Shown here: one piece after another, positions 1 to 7,775 of the stretch | How the letters are laid out: each line of letters begins with the position of its first letter | How positions within the stretch are numbered: the stretch's first letter is position 1 | Assembly (NCBI RefSeq): GCF_002838835.1 | Contig: NZ_NHPP01000001.1 | Location: 124,001 to 188,000 of the forward strand | Direction: 5' to 3' | Length of the DNA stretch: 64,000 bases | From: Siphonobacter sp. SORGH_AS_0500 | Lineage (GTDB): Bacteria > Bacteroidota > Bacteroidia > Cytophagales > Spirosomataceae | Translations under genes and position numbers: made by a program | The notes under the pieces: model-generated | Databases searched by the model: none | What the model saw: the letters and a program-made list of their open reading frames with translations, nothing else | Told to the model about the DNA's origin: nothing

Positions 1-249
1 CATATCCACCAAAACGCCTGATAATAACCCGTATTCCTCCACGAGACGGTCTTTGCTGCGGCGAGTAACCGGATGATGGTCCGTAAAATCATCGATGATT
101 CGATGAAGCCTTACCCCTACCAGCATATCCTGAGAAATGCCTTCGGGATGATAATTTTCCAGGCGGCCCTTCACGAATTCACCCAGCAAATTACCGACCT
201 GCACGTCTTGATTACGCCCCGAAAGTACAGTATGTGCCAGAAAATTCAT
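1..249 (-). CDS. acpH: acyl carrier protein phosphodiesterase-like protein (AcpH/DUF479), C-terminus cut by window edge
   Basis: Read on the minus strand from the ATG at 247-249, 83 codons run open to the window edge. The N-terminus starts MNFLAH, then GNLLGEFVKG, then VRLHRIIDDFTDHHP. These are the signature blocks of the AcpH family, which in E. coli hydrolyses the 4'-phosphopantetheine group from holo-ACP. The His/Asp-rich LHRIIDDFTDHH segment is HD-like and probably binds metal. The family is usually about 190-200 residues, so over half of the protein lies outside the window. The function is inferred from these motifs; Bacteroidota members have little direct biochemistry. Confidence 0.82.
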   Translation of the reverse strand, partial: MNFLAHTVLSGRNQDVQVGNLLGEFVKGRLENYHPEGISQDMLVGVRLHRIIDDFTDHHPVTRRSKDRLVEEYGLLSGVLVDM

Positions 250-378
250 GGGTAAATAGAAATTTAGTCCGATCCACTTTATATTGGAATGGTTATTTAA
301 CCAACAAGGTTCAGTTTAAATCCATTCGACCTTTTAATCTTTTCAACTGTCTTATTTCTCAAGCCGGCGTATGATTGG

Positions 379-386
379 TACGTTTG
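379..386 (+). promoter_or_regulatory. -7 promoter element for the SlyD-like gene
   Basis: TACGTTTG matches the Bacteroidota primary sigma -7 consensus TAnnTTTG and lies 16 bases before the ATG at 402. No clear TTG at -33 is seen. It argues against an upstream TTG start at 375, which would fall inside the promoter. Confidence 0.45.
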
Positions 387-401
387 CAAAAAACAAAGCT
401 C

Positions 402-917
402 ATGGAAATTACAAAAAACAAAGTAGTTCTTTTAACGTACGACTTATCAATCAAAGGCCCGGATGAAGCAGACTTTGAATTGGTAGAAGCCATTGGCGAA
501 GAAGAACCAATGGGTTACATCCATGGTCTGAGTGGATATCCCGAACGATTTGAAACCAGCCTGGAAGGTTTGAAACCAGGTGACACTTTTGACTTCTCCA
601 TCTCTCCCGACGAAGGCTACGGTCAGCGTGATCCCGAAGCGGTGGTTGATTTACCACTTGATGTATTTAGCGTTAACGGCGAAATCGACCAAGACTTACT
701 TCAGGTTGGTAACGTGTTACCCATGACCAACGAAGAAGGTCAACAAATGAATGGCCGTATCGTAGAAATTACGAACGATGCCGTTTGGATGGATTTCAAT
801 CACCCGCTGGCTGAAATGCAATTACATTTCAAAGGTAAAATCCTTGACGTTCGTGAAGCTACTCCTACGGAATTAAGCCACGGTCACGTACACGGTGAAG
901 GCGGCGTTCATCACTAA
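402..917 (+). CDS. SlyD-like FKBP-type peptidyl-prolyl cis-trans isomerase
   Basis: This 171-residue cytoplasmic protein resembles SlyD, a proline isomerase and chaperone. The FKBP half begins with KVVLLTYDLSIKG and GYIHGLSGYPERFE. An insert-in-flap chaperone segment follows at about 70-125 (SPDEGYGQRDPEAVVDLP). The FKBP strand DFNHPLAEMQLHF is near 137-149. The tail is His-rich (HGHVHGEGGVHH), as in SlyD proteins that bind nickel or zinc. I chose the ATG at 402 rather than the in-frame TTG at 375, because a -7 promoter element sits between them. The gene is monocistronic and ends in a terminator shared with the convergent deaminase gene. Confidence 0.88.
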   Translation: MEITKNKVVLLTYDLSIKGPDEADFELVEAIGEEEPMGYIHGLSGYPERFETSLEGLKPGDTFDFSISPDEGYGQRDPEAVVDLPLDVFSVNGEIDQDLLQVGNVLPMTNEEGQQMNGRIVEITNDAVWMDFNHPLAEMQLHFKGKILDVREATPTELSHGHVHGEGGVHH

Positions 918-944
918 GATGAGCTCTACTTAAGCTTCCCATTA

Positions 945-982
945 TAAAAAACAGCAACGAATTGATTCGTTGCTGTTTTTTA
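945..982. terminator. bidirectional intrinsic terminator
   Basis: An 11-bp stem (ACAGCAACGAA / TTCGTTGCTGT) is flanked by an A-run on the left and a T-run on the right. It serves both the SlyD-like gene (+) and the dCMP deaminase gene (-). Confidence 0.88.
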
Positions 983-986
983 TTGA

Positions 987-1448
987 TCAGGCCATCGTTG
1001 GTACATATTCTTCTACGGTAACCCCAAACTTTCGCAGAAACTCGACGCCTTCGTCAACGCCAATGCCTTTATACTTCGCATAAGAGTCCTTAAAAACCAC
1101 GCGGGTAATGCCCATGGAATAAATAATACGGGCACAGGCGATGCAGGGCGAAAGGGTTACGTAAATCGTGGCTCCCTCAATACTGGCTCCCAGTTTGGCC
1201 GCGTAAAGAATGGCATTCTGTTCGGCGTGCAGAGCCAGCGAACAACTTCCTTTGGAATCCCTGGGACAGCCTACTTCGGGAAATTCTTCGTCGCAGTTGT
1301 GAGTTCCGGCGGGGGGGCCGTTATAACCGATGGAAATAATACGGGTGTCTTTCGTTAATACGGCACCAACCTGAGCTTTGATGCAGTGGGATCGTTTGGC
1401 CAGATTAATGGCCAGTTCCATAAAAATATCGTCGAAATGGGGTTTCAT
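987..1448 (-). CDS. dCMP deaminase family protein (ComEB-like cytidine/deoxycytidylate deaminase)
   Basis: The 153-residue protein carries the zinc-dependent deaminase signature. HAE is at 74-76, with the catalytic glutamate in HAEQNAI. PCIAC is at 101-105, so His74, Cys102 and Cys105 should hold the zinc. The region GYNGPPAGTHNCDEE is typical of deoxycytidylate deaminases. These convert dCMP to dUMP, the substrate for thymidylate synthase. The length matches the family. It is convergent with the SlyD-like gene and stands alone. Substrate assignment is by family resemblance; ComEB-type proteins are not all biochemically proven. Confidence 0.88.
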   Translation of the reverse strand: MKPHFDDIFMELAINLAKRSHCIKAQVGAVLTKDTRIISIGYNGPPAGTHNCDEEFPEVGCPRDSKGSCSLALHAEQNAILYAAKLGASIEGATIYVTLSPCIACARIIYSMGITRVVFKDSYAKYKGIGVDEGVEFLRKFGVTVEEYVPTMA

Positions 1449-1582
1449 GAATTACGCTGACAATCAGATCAAATAAGCGGAAATGGGAGATAATCTCTCG
1501 AAAGGTATCTTATTTCGTTGTTTTTGTTCGTTAACTTTTGCCGAAAGTTCCGACATTAAAACGACGTACGCTTACTTAAACT

Positions 1583-2146
1583 ATGAAATTATTTCATTTG
1601 CTCGTTCTGCTTAGTCTGTTTGCGGGTAAAGTTCAGGCTCAGGCCGACTCCACCCAGTCAACCCCTACCGTTGAATTAGTACAGCCCCAATTACGCCCCA
1701 GCCCCGTGGCTATGGCTCAGTATAAAACCGAAAATTGTTACCTGAAACTAACCTATGGCCAACCCATGCGAAAAGGTCGGGAGATTTTTGGGAAGCTTGA
1801 ACCTTATGGTAAACTGTGGCGAACAGGAGCCAACGAAGCGACCGAACTGACCCTTACGAAAGACCTTAAAATTGCGGGTGTTCCCGTTCGCTCAGGCACT
1901 TATACTTTATTCAGCATTCCCAATCAGAATTCATGGACCATTATCCTGAACACCGACCTGGGGCAATGGGGAGCTTTTAATTACAAGCCTGAACATGATT
2001 ACGTTCGTGTAGATGTTCCCGCGATTAAGAATAATCAGATTTACGAAGCCCTCACCTTCAAGTTTGAAGAAACCAGCGAAGGAGCGACTCTGCAGTTAAT
2101 GTGGGATGATGTAAAAGTTCAGATTCCGATGGCTTTTGCCAAGTAA
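1583..2146 (+). CDS. DUF2911 domain-containing secreted protein
   Basis: The 187-residue protein begins with a signal peptide (MKLFHLLVLLSLFAGKVQA, probable cut before QAD). A DUF2911 domain covers most of the rest: LKLTYGQPMRKGREIFG, then EPYGKLWRTGANEATEL, then an IPNQNSWTIILN strand. DUF2911 proteins are common in Bacteroidota, are predicted periplasmic beta-rich proteins, and have no established function. No lipobox cysteine is visible, so it is probably soluble in the periplasm. It is convergent with the aarF-like gene and shares its terminator. Confidence 0.85.
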   Translation: MKLFHLLVLLSLFAGKVQAQADSTQSTPTVELVQPQLRPSPVAMAQYKTENCYLKLTYGQPMRKGREIFGKLEPYGKLWRTGANEATELTLTKDLKIAGVPVRSGTYTLFSIPNQNSWTIILNTDLGQWGAFNYKPEHDYVRVDVPAIKNNQIYEALTFKFEETSEGATLQLMWDDVKVQIPMAFAK

Positions 2147-2153
2147 TCCCCAT

Positions 2154-2188
2154 AAAAAAAGACCTTTCTCTGGAAAGGTCTTTTTTTA
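2154..2188. terminator. bidirectional intrinsic terminator
   Basis: A GACCTTTC / GAAAGGTC stem is flanked by A7 and T7. It lies between the convergent DUF2911 and AarF-like genes. Confidence 0.85.
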
Positions 2189-2191
2189 TGA

Positions 2192-3514
2192 TTAGGCTTT
2201 ACCTTTAGGACGTAACCAATCCGGTCGGTTTGTCTTAACCCGGGCTTTTAATTCATTCAGAATGGAATACAACCCGAAGTAGGTTCGGTTCACATATAAT
2301 CCATGCTGACTACCCCGAGCTACCTTGGAATTACGGATTTCCTCAATGCGTTGCAGCTTATCGGCAAAGGCGTATACCTCTTCGAAGTAGGCATCATCCC
2401 CAAAATCAAATGTTTCTTCTTTAAACGGACGACCCAGCAGATGAATCATCTGAACGAAAAGTCCTGAGAACAATTCTTTCTCATGGTCGGAATCACCCGG
2501 ATATAAGAATTCTAGGTTATAGAAAATCGTCTCCGTCTTTTTCTGATCTGCCACGGTATCGGGGTTAATCAGGGCGAAGTAATTTTCGTAATAATACTGC
2601 GGAATGTCCTTGATACAACCAAAGTCAATCACTCCCGTAGTGCCGTCGGGACGAAGCAGGAAGTTACCGGGGTGCGGATCGGCATGAACCTGTTTGAGGG
2701 TGTGAATCTGGTAATCATAAAAATCCCAAAGCGTCTGTCCGATGCGGTTCCGCACTGCCTGACTGGGGTTGGTCTCCAGAAATTCACTCAGGTGTTTTCC
2801 TTCCAGCCAATCCATCGTCAGAATCCGTCGAGCCGAAAGCTCTGGATAATATTGCGGGAAAATTAATCCTTCAATGTGAGCACAGGCTTGAGTAATTTCC
2901 TTTCCCCGGCGTAATTCCAGCTCGTAATCCGTTTCTTCCAGCAAGCGAAGTTCTACCTCAGCCGTGTAGCGATCTACGTCTTTCTCGTTCAAACCAAAAA
3001 GCGTTTTCGCCATTGGTTTTACCATTTTTAAATCTGAACTGATGCTATCCGCTACCCCGGGATACTGCACTTTTACGGCCAGATTTTTGCCATCTTTCGT
3101 GGCTTTATGTACCTGACCAATCGAGGCCGCCGCGGTAGCTTCCATTTCAAAGGTATCGTATAGTTGCTTAGGTGACTTTCCGAAAAGCTTCTGAAAGGTC
3201 TTCGTCACCAGCGGAGCCGACAAAGGAGGTGCCGAATATTGCGATAACTGGAAACGCTGGGAATACTGCTTCGGTAGTAGATTCCGATCCATGGACAGCA
3301 TTTGAGCTACCTTTAAGGCAGAGCCCTTCAACTGACTCAGGGATTCGTAGATGTCAACGGCGTTATCTTCGTGCAGTTCATCCCTACTCAGATCAGGATT
3401 CACCAGTTTCTTAACATTATGCTTTAAATAGTTCCCGCCAATTTTAACGCCCGTTTTAACAAACTGCGTGGCCCGAGCTACTTTAGATGTGGGGATGGAT
3501 TGCTGTGATTTCAT
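2192..3514 (-). CDS. AarF/ADCK (UbiB-family) atypical kinase
   Basis: The 440-residue protein belongs to the ABC1/ADCK/UbiB family of atypical kinases or ATPases, linked to isoprenoid quinone synthesis. Visible motifs are the alanine-rich loop AAASIGQVHKA (about 127-137), the ATP lysine region LAVKVQYPG, the catalytic block HADPHPGNFLL and the DFG-like VIDFGCIKDI. The family's inhibitory KxGQ motif appears as KVAQ at 68-71, a divergent form. No C-terminal membrane anchor is obvious. It lies 15 bases downstream of a TetR-like gene on the same strand, so the two are probably co-transcribed. Bacteroidota make menaquinone, so a role there is possible but only inferred. Confidence 0.85.
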   Translation of the reverse strand: MKSQQSIPTSKVARATQFVKTGVKIGGNYLKHNVKKLVNPDLSRDELHEDNAVDIYESLSQLKGSALKVAQMLSMDRNLLPKQYSQRFQLSQYSAPPLSAPLVTKTFQKLFGKSPKQLYDTFEMEATAAASIGQVHKATKDGKNLAVKVQYPGVADSISSDLKMVKPMAKTLFGLNEKDVDRYTAEVELRLLEETDYELELRRGKEITQACAHIEGLIFPQYYPELSARRILTMDWLEGKHLSEFLETNPSQAVRNRIGQTLWDFYDYQIHTLKQVHADPHPGNFLLRPDGTTGVIDFGCIKDIPQYYYENYFALINPDTVADQKKTETIFYNLEFLYPGDSDHEKELFSGLFVQMIHLLGRPFKEETFDFGDDAYFEEVYAFADKLQRIEEIRNSKVARGSQHGLYVNRTYFGLYSILNELKARVKTNRPDWLRPKGKA

Positions 3515-3529
3515 ACTAATAGAGAATAC

Positions 3530-4168
3530 TTAGCGATTTTGATACACGAACTTGGCCAGATCCAGTGCCGAGTCCAGAGCGGAAGCTCCCAGCAGATCGA
3601 AGGCCATGTTAACGGCTTTTTCAATAGCCGTATCCGTTTTCTCGAAACCTTTGGATGTGTCCTTGCTCCAAAAATCCAGTAACCAGAGCGTCTGGAGCCA
3701 GAACGCATCCGGGTATTTATTTTCAATGATGCGACGAGACTGTACTTCACGACTCTCCCGCCCCTCGGCCATCAGATCTTTGACGAACTTTTCAAACTGA
3801 TACTTGAATTCTGCCAATGTCGAAGGCGTGCGAAGCGAACGGTGCTTGCGGGCTTCCTGCACACTACGAATGACGAAACTCCGATTGTTCGTGAGCGTTT
3901 CGATCCAGGTATAATAAAAGGCCAGTAACTTCTCCCGAACGGAATACGTTTCATATACCTCATCATTACGGAGGCGAGCCAATGTATCTTCGAAAAAGCC
4001 CAGCCAGATACTGCTTTCAATTTGTTCGAAGGAATTATAATACTCGTAAAAATCCGCTTCCTTGATTTTGAGTTTCTTGGCAAAAGCAAAAACGGTCGGT
4101 GGTTGTTGACCGTGTTCTAAGAGATAGTCGATATACGAATCTTTAATCTTGGTTAACGAAGCTGCCAT
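3530..4168 (-). CDS. TetR-fold protein, probable transcriptional regulator
   Basis: The 212-residue protein has a TetR-like N-terminus. Helices around KIKDSYIDYLLEHG are followed by a helix-turn-helix-like segment (TVFAFAKKLKIKEADFYEYYNSFEQIE, about 25-51). An all-helical C-terminal domain then resembles a TetR ligand or dimerisation domain. It is the upstream partner of the AarF-like kinase, 15 bases apart. In the HTH the usual small residues are replaced by acidic and aromatic ones (EADFYEYY), so DNA binding is not certain. COQ9, the eukaryotic partner of the ADCK kinase COQ8, also has a TetR fold but binds lipid. That parallel is inference. Confidence 0.72.
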   Translation of the reverse strand: MAASLTKIKDSYIDYLLEHGQQPPTVFAFAKKLKIKEADFYEYYNSFEQIESSIWLGFFEDTLARLRNDEVYETYSVREKLLAFYYTWIETLTNNRSFVIRSVQEARKHRSLRTPSTLAEFKYQFEKFVKDLMAEGRESREVQSRRIIENKYPDAFWLQTLWLLDFWSKDTSKGFEKTDTAIEKAVNMAFDLLGASALDSALDLAKFVYQNR

Positions 4169-4332
4169 ATGTTGCGGGAAAGATATCTAATTGATAAAAC
4201 GTAAAACGACTTACGGTAGTTCTCAAATTTTAGAGAATCGTTGCAGGATTTACTAGATATTTTTCCGGCAAATAACAAATGAATGCGAAAGAGTAATACA
4301 GGAGAAGGATGAACGGTAAGGGAACCCAACAA

Positions 4333-4356
4333 AGAGGCACGCTTTCGCGTGCCTCT
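4333..4356 (-). terminator. intrinsic terminator of the acyltransferase gene
   Basis: A perfect 10-bp stem (AGAGGCACGC / GCGTGCCTCT) with loop TTTC lies 22 bases past the acyltransferase stop codon on the minus strand. The T-tract is short and interrupted. Confidence 0.7.
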
Positions 4357-4378
4357 TCTCATTTTACTATATGTTCTC

Positions 4379-5494
4379 TCACCCCAGTTTTTTTCTTAAC
4401 CATGCACGAACCGGCTCATCATACCATTTCAAGCTTACGTAGGCCAAGGCAACACTACCGATCAGGACTAATAAAGCATAAGGCCAGGCTTGGGCGAGCG
4501 TTACGCCTTTATGATTACTGATCCAGGCTACGTAAAAATAAACGAGTGGGTAATGAACCAGATAAAGCGGATAGGATATATCCCCCAGGAATTTACACAG
4601 TCGATATTCCGTCTCCGTATGCACCACGCCGCTGGCTCCCAAATAAACGATGAGGGGAAAAATGAAGATTATACAGACTGATTCATACATGCCATTTAGC
4701 CACAGATGCTCAGCACCGCCTATGCGTGGCATGTATAATACAAGAGCTACCAAGAGGCTGCACCATAAAAAGGCACGTTTTACGCGAGTGGGCCTGGTGA
4801 TGCGTGACAACAGTAATCCGGCAAAAAACGGATACATCGTCCGGGTAATTCCTATCCGTACCTGCTCCGCATTCAGGGTCCAGCCACCGCTGACGTCTCC
4901 GCTGGGACTAGTAATAGCCAAATGAGCCAGGGCCAGGGCTGCGATACCTACCAGTATACTGAGGGCAACAGTCGAGAATTTCCGTATGCCGACCGCGTAG
5001 AGGATATTGGCAATGTATTCAAAGAACAGGGACCAGCCTACACTGTTGAGCGGATGCATTTCCTGCCAGCCCCGTATGTCAAGGGATAACGGAACGGGTA
5101 GAATCGTGTACCCCATGAGCAGGACTAGCAACATTTTCCACCAAGGAACGGTGTGAATCAATGGCCAGATCGTTGAATCTGTATAGTAGAATCCGATAGC
5201 TCCAAGCGTCATTCCCAATATGACCATGGGTTGAAGCCGTATGAGGCGACGCTTAAAAAACGAACCGACGGTCATGGTATGCCATCGGTCATCGTACGCG
5301 TAACCCATAACAAAGCCTGACAACAGAAAGAAAAAATCAACGGCTAAGTAGCCGTGGTTCACAAGGATATCCAAATGCCCGGTCCCTAAGGGCTCCGTCA
5401 GGTGAAAGGTAACGACGATAAGGGCTGCCACGCCGCGTAATCCATCCAATATAAGATAATGCGGCTTTGCCGAACGTTCACTACTAATAATCAT
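4379..5494 (-). CDS. acyltransferase family 3 (OafA/YrhL-like) integral membrane protein
   Basis: The 371-residue membrane protein has about ten hydrophobic segments. Family marks are LDGLRGVAALIVVTFHL near the N-terminus, which contains the conserved catalytic-type histidine, and DFFFLLSGFVMGYAY after it. The late motif YPLYLVHYPLVYFY is also typical. OafA-type enzymes transfer acetyl or other acyl groups to cell-surface polysaccharide or other carbohydrate acceptors. The substrate cannot be read from the sequence and no polysaccharide gene cluster surrounds it. It is a single gene with its own terminator. Confidence 0.87.
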   Translation of the reverse strand: MIISSERSAKPHYLILDGLRGVAALIVVTFHLTEPLGTGHLDILVNHGYLAVDFFFLLSGFVMGYAYDDRWHTMTVGSFFKRRLIRLQPMVILGMTLGAIGFYYTDSTIWPLIHTVPWWKMLLVLLMGYTILPVPLSLDIRGWQEMHPLNSVGWSLFFEYIANILYAVGIRKFSTVALSILVGIAALALAHLAITSPSGDVSGGWTLNAEQVRIGITRTMYPFFAGLLLSRITRPTRVKRAFLWCSLLVALVLYMPRIGGAEHLWLNGMYESVCIIFIFPLIVYLGASGVVHTETEYRLCKFLGDISYPLYLVHYPLVYFYVAWISNHKGVTLAQAWPYALLVLIGSVALAYVSLKWYDEPVRAWLRKKLG

Positions 5495-5690
5495 TGATAA
5501 ATTTCAGGTTTAGAGTTCCGTATGAAAAACTATACTTCGCACAAATAATTACCTATTTGCACGAAATTTCAGGTATTCTTTAATGATTTGAGGGACTTTG
5601 TATTAGGAAAGATGCTTGGCTCCGGTTTTACCGAGGTTATTGAAATCTCGTTATACAGGCAAGAGTATCACTGATTTAACCTGAAGCCAT

Positions 5691-5718
5691 AAAAAAAACA
5701 TCCTGGTTTAGGATGTTT
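5691..5718 (-). terminator. terminator of the tRNA-Lys array
   Basis: AAACATCCT / AGGATGTTT stem. On the minus strand it is followed by eight T residues. It lies just downstream of the last tRNA-Lys. Confidence 0.85.
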
Positions 5719-5725
5719 CTTAAAG

Positions 5726-5798
5726 TGATTCCGCTGGGATTCGAACCCAGGACCCATACATTAAAAGTGTATTGCTCTACCAGCTGAGCTACAGAATC
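5726..5798 (-). tRNA. tRNA-Lys (anticodon TTT), copy 3 of the array
   Basis: A 73-nt cloverleaf on the minus strand. Acceptor GATTCTG pairs with CGGAATC, with discriminator A. The D-arm is AGCTCAGCTGGTAGAGC, the anticodon loop is CTTTTAA and the T-arm contains GGTTCGAATCC. CCA is not encoded. It is identical to the two copies upstream. Confidence 0.96.
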
Positions 5799-5851
5799 GA
5801 TACTCGTAAATTTCTGGTGTACTGAAGCGATAGAATCGCTAAACTTATTTG

Positions 5852-5924
5852 TGATTCCGCTGGGATTCGAACCCAGGACCCATACATTAAAAGTGTATTG
5901 CTCTACCAGCTGAGCTACAGAATC
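5852..5924 (-). tRNA. tRNA-Lys (anticodon TTT), copy 2 of the array
   Basis: Same 73-nt sequence and fold as its neighbours, with TTT in the anticodon loop. It sits 53 bases from copy 3 and 102 bases from copy 1. All three are probably cut from one precursor. Confidence 0.96.
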
Positions 5925-6026
5925 GTACTAATTTGCTGATGATGCGGTAAATCTAAGTTGAAATAGTGAGTTAAGGCAAGTCTGATGGGAACTTAAAAAA
6001 CTCTGATTCGTACTTTTCTTTACTTG

Positions 6027-6099
6027 TGATTCCGCTGGGATTCGAACCCAGGACCCATACATTAAAAGTGTATTGCTCTACCAGCTGAGCTACAGAATC
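6027..6099 (-). tRNA. tRNA-Lys (anticodon TTT), copy 1 of the array
   Basis: First tRNA of the minus-strand array, identical to the other two. A promoter with TTG and TACTTTTG boxes lies 43-73 bases upstream. The next gene on the plus strand starts beyond that promoter. Confidence 0.96.
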
Positions 6100-6141
6100 A
6101 TTATCTTTGCTTGACAGAAAGCCTTTCCGTTTTTGCGAGTG

Positions 6142-6172
6142 CAAAAGTAGTGTTATCAGAAGCCGAACGCAA
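6142..6172 (-). promoter_or_regulatory. promoter of the tRNA-Lys array
   Basis: On the minus strand TTG (6170-6172), a 20-bp spacer and TACTTTTG (6142-6149) match the Bacteroidota consensus. The same extended block occurs at the tRNA-Leu gene (22535-22565), including GCTTCT and GCAC flanks. Confidence 0.7.
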
Positions 6173-6904
6173 GTGTTAAGAGTTAAAATTTTACAATTTC
6201 TTTATCTTTTTTTCGTTTTGAGCCTCGGAAACGCTGTTGCTCAGAACGTCACGGCCAAGATTCAGCAGGCCGATTCTTTGTTTAAAATTCACAATTTTTC
6301 GAAAGCTACCCTCGCTTACGAGGATGTCCTGAAAGTTTCCAACCGCATTTCTCCCGCTATTTTTCTTAAACTTGCGTACCTCTACGAGCAAAAAAAAGAC
6401 TGGTTGCACGTTCAGTATTACCTGAATTTGTATTACGAACAGATTCCTGATGAAAGGGTACTGAGAAAAATGAATGAAATTGCCCGTGATCAGGGCTGGA
6501 AAGGATACGAACTCGACGATTTTAATCTACTGGTTTTGTTATTCAAACAGTATTCCGGTTACCTCATCGGCCTTTTGCTTAGCGTGGGCTTATACGTTTT
6601 TATTATCCTGCTGATTAAAAGGATCAAGCATCAGTACATTGCTTTTCGGTATAAAGCTCTGTTTTTTCTGTACTGGTTAGCCATTACCCTACTCGTCAAT
6701 CTTCCCGGACGTTACCGACAGGTTATCATCCGAAAACAGAATTCTATTCTTCGTTCAGATCCTTCGGCGGCGGCCCCTCCTACTGAGATGGTAAAAGAAG
6801 GCCACCGATTAAAAGTCGTAGGAAAGTCTGATATCTGGTATCAGGTCTTGTGGGAGAATCAGCTCGTTTACGTGAAATCTGCGGATGTGTGGATTGTCCG
6901 GTAA
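6173..6904 (+). CDS. membrane protein with TPR-like N-terminus and SH3-like C-terminus
   Basis: From the GTG at 6173 the protein has 243 residues. A signal peptide (VKILQFLYLFFVLSLGNAVAQ) is followed by a tetratricopeptide-like region (IQQADSLFKIHNFSKATLAYEDVL and the next helix pair). Two membrane helices follow (YLIGLLLSVGLYVFIILLI and ALFFLYWLAITLLVNL). A bacterial SH3-like domain closes the protein (EGHRLKVVGKSDIWYQVLWE). This order resembles BatE-type proteins, but no Bat operon is present, so I do not assign that name. An in-frame TTG at 6107 is less likely because it lies beyond the tRNA promoter. Function unknown. Confidence 0.72.
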   Translation: MLRVKILQFLYLFFVLSLGNAVAQNVTAKIQQADSLFKIHNFSKATLAYEDVLKVSNRISPAIFLKLAYLYEQKKDWLHVQYYLNLYYEQIPDERVLRKMNEIARDQGWKGYELDDFNLLVLLFKQYSGYLIGLLLSVGLYVFIILLIKRIKHQYIAFRYKALFFLYWLAITLLVNLPGRYRQVIIRKQNSILRSDPSAAAPPTEMVKEGHRLKVVGKSDIWYQVLWENQLVYVKSADVWIVR

Positions 6905-6908
6905 TTCT

Positions 6909-7724
6909 CTAAGATCGATTTCGTAGGGGCGAGTTATCTTCTTTGGCCAGTGTATTATACACCATTTTGTCCATAAACTTGGGGAATAGCTTATTAAGAA
7001 AGACGGTGAGCTTTCCCTGAGAGGTCAGAATCAATTCGCGTTTACGATTCACAACGGCTTTGTAAATATGGACGGCTACCTCTTCCGCTGACATCATTTT
7101 TTCCTCATCTCGCATGGTTTCGCCCATGCTTTTTCCATCCTTGCCGAGTGAAGCTACCCGAATATTGGACGCCGTAAATCCAGGCGAAGCCGTCAGTACA
7201 TGCACGCCCGTGTGTAAAAGTTCCGTGCGTAAGGCTTCTAAAAAGCCATTTAAAGCAAATTTAGACGCCGAATAGCCACAACGAACGGGTAAACCCCGGT
7301 AACCTGCAATAGAGGAAATTCCGACAATGCTGCCTTTGGCTGCTTTGATGTATGGAAGTGAGGCTTTGGTCGCGTATACACTTCCGAAGAAGTTAATATC
7401 CATTACCTTCCGAATTACTTCCGGGTCCATGTCTTCAAACATGGCCCGCATGGAAATTCCCGCGTTATTAATAAGTACATCCAGTCGACCGTATTTGCTG
7501 ATAATTTCCTGAATCATGCGGCCATTATCTTCGGCAATACTCACATCCGCCACCAGACTTAGATAATCAATACCTGCCCGACTTAATTCCTGATTAACCT
7601 CAGCCAGTTTCTTCTCGTCCCGTCCCGTAATCACGACTTTACTACCCTGCCGGCCAAATTCAAGAGCCAACGCCTTGCCAATCCCCGACGAACCGCCCGT
7701 GATTAATACTACCTTATCTTTCAT
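6909..7724 (-). CDS. SDR family NAD(P)-dependent oxidoreductase
   Basis: The 271-residue protein is a classical short-chain dehydrogenase/reductase. It has the cofactor motif TGGSSGIG at 9-16, LINNAG for the central strand, a catalytic serine in IVGISSIAG, and YSASK for the Tyr/Lys pair. The sequence VITGR after the second strand suggests NADP preference. The C-terminal tail (FLNKLFPKFMDKMVYNTLAKE) resembles DltE-like or lipid-linked SDRs, but the substrate is unknown. It is convergent with the SH3/TPR gene, four bases apart, with no clear terminator between them. Confidence 0.88.
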   Translation of the reverse strand: MKDKVVLITGGSSGIGKALALEFGRQGSKVVITGRDEKKLAEVNQELSRAGIDYLSLVADVSIAEDNGRMIQEIISKYGRLDVLINNAGISMRAMFEDMDPEVIRKVMDINFFGSVYATKASLPYIKAAKGSIVGISSIAGYRGLPVRCGYSASKFALNGFLEALRTELLHTGVHVLTASPGFTASNIRVASLGKDGKSMGETMRDEEKMMSAEEVAVHIYKAVVNRKRELILTSQGKLTVFLNKLFPKFMDKMVYNTLAKEDNSPLRNRS

Positions 7725-7775
7725 TGTAATGGTTATTCATTAAAGCACTCAAAGTACGTGATTTTTTCCATCGAG

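Noticed and set aside
73..255. Plus-strand open frame at the left edge
   Set aside because: It is antisense to the clearly recognisable ACP phosphodiesterase frame on the minus strand.
4309..4925. Plus-strand frames over the acyltransferase gene
   Set aside because: Antisense to a membrane protein with clear acyltransferase-3 motifs.
6111..6116. TTGACA as a sigma-70 -35 box
   Set aside because: Bacteroidota promoters use the TTG / TAnnTTTG form; no matching -10 follows and the real boxes are on the other strand.
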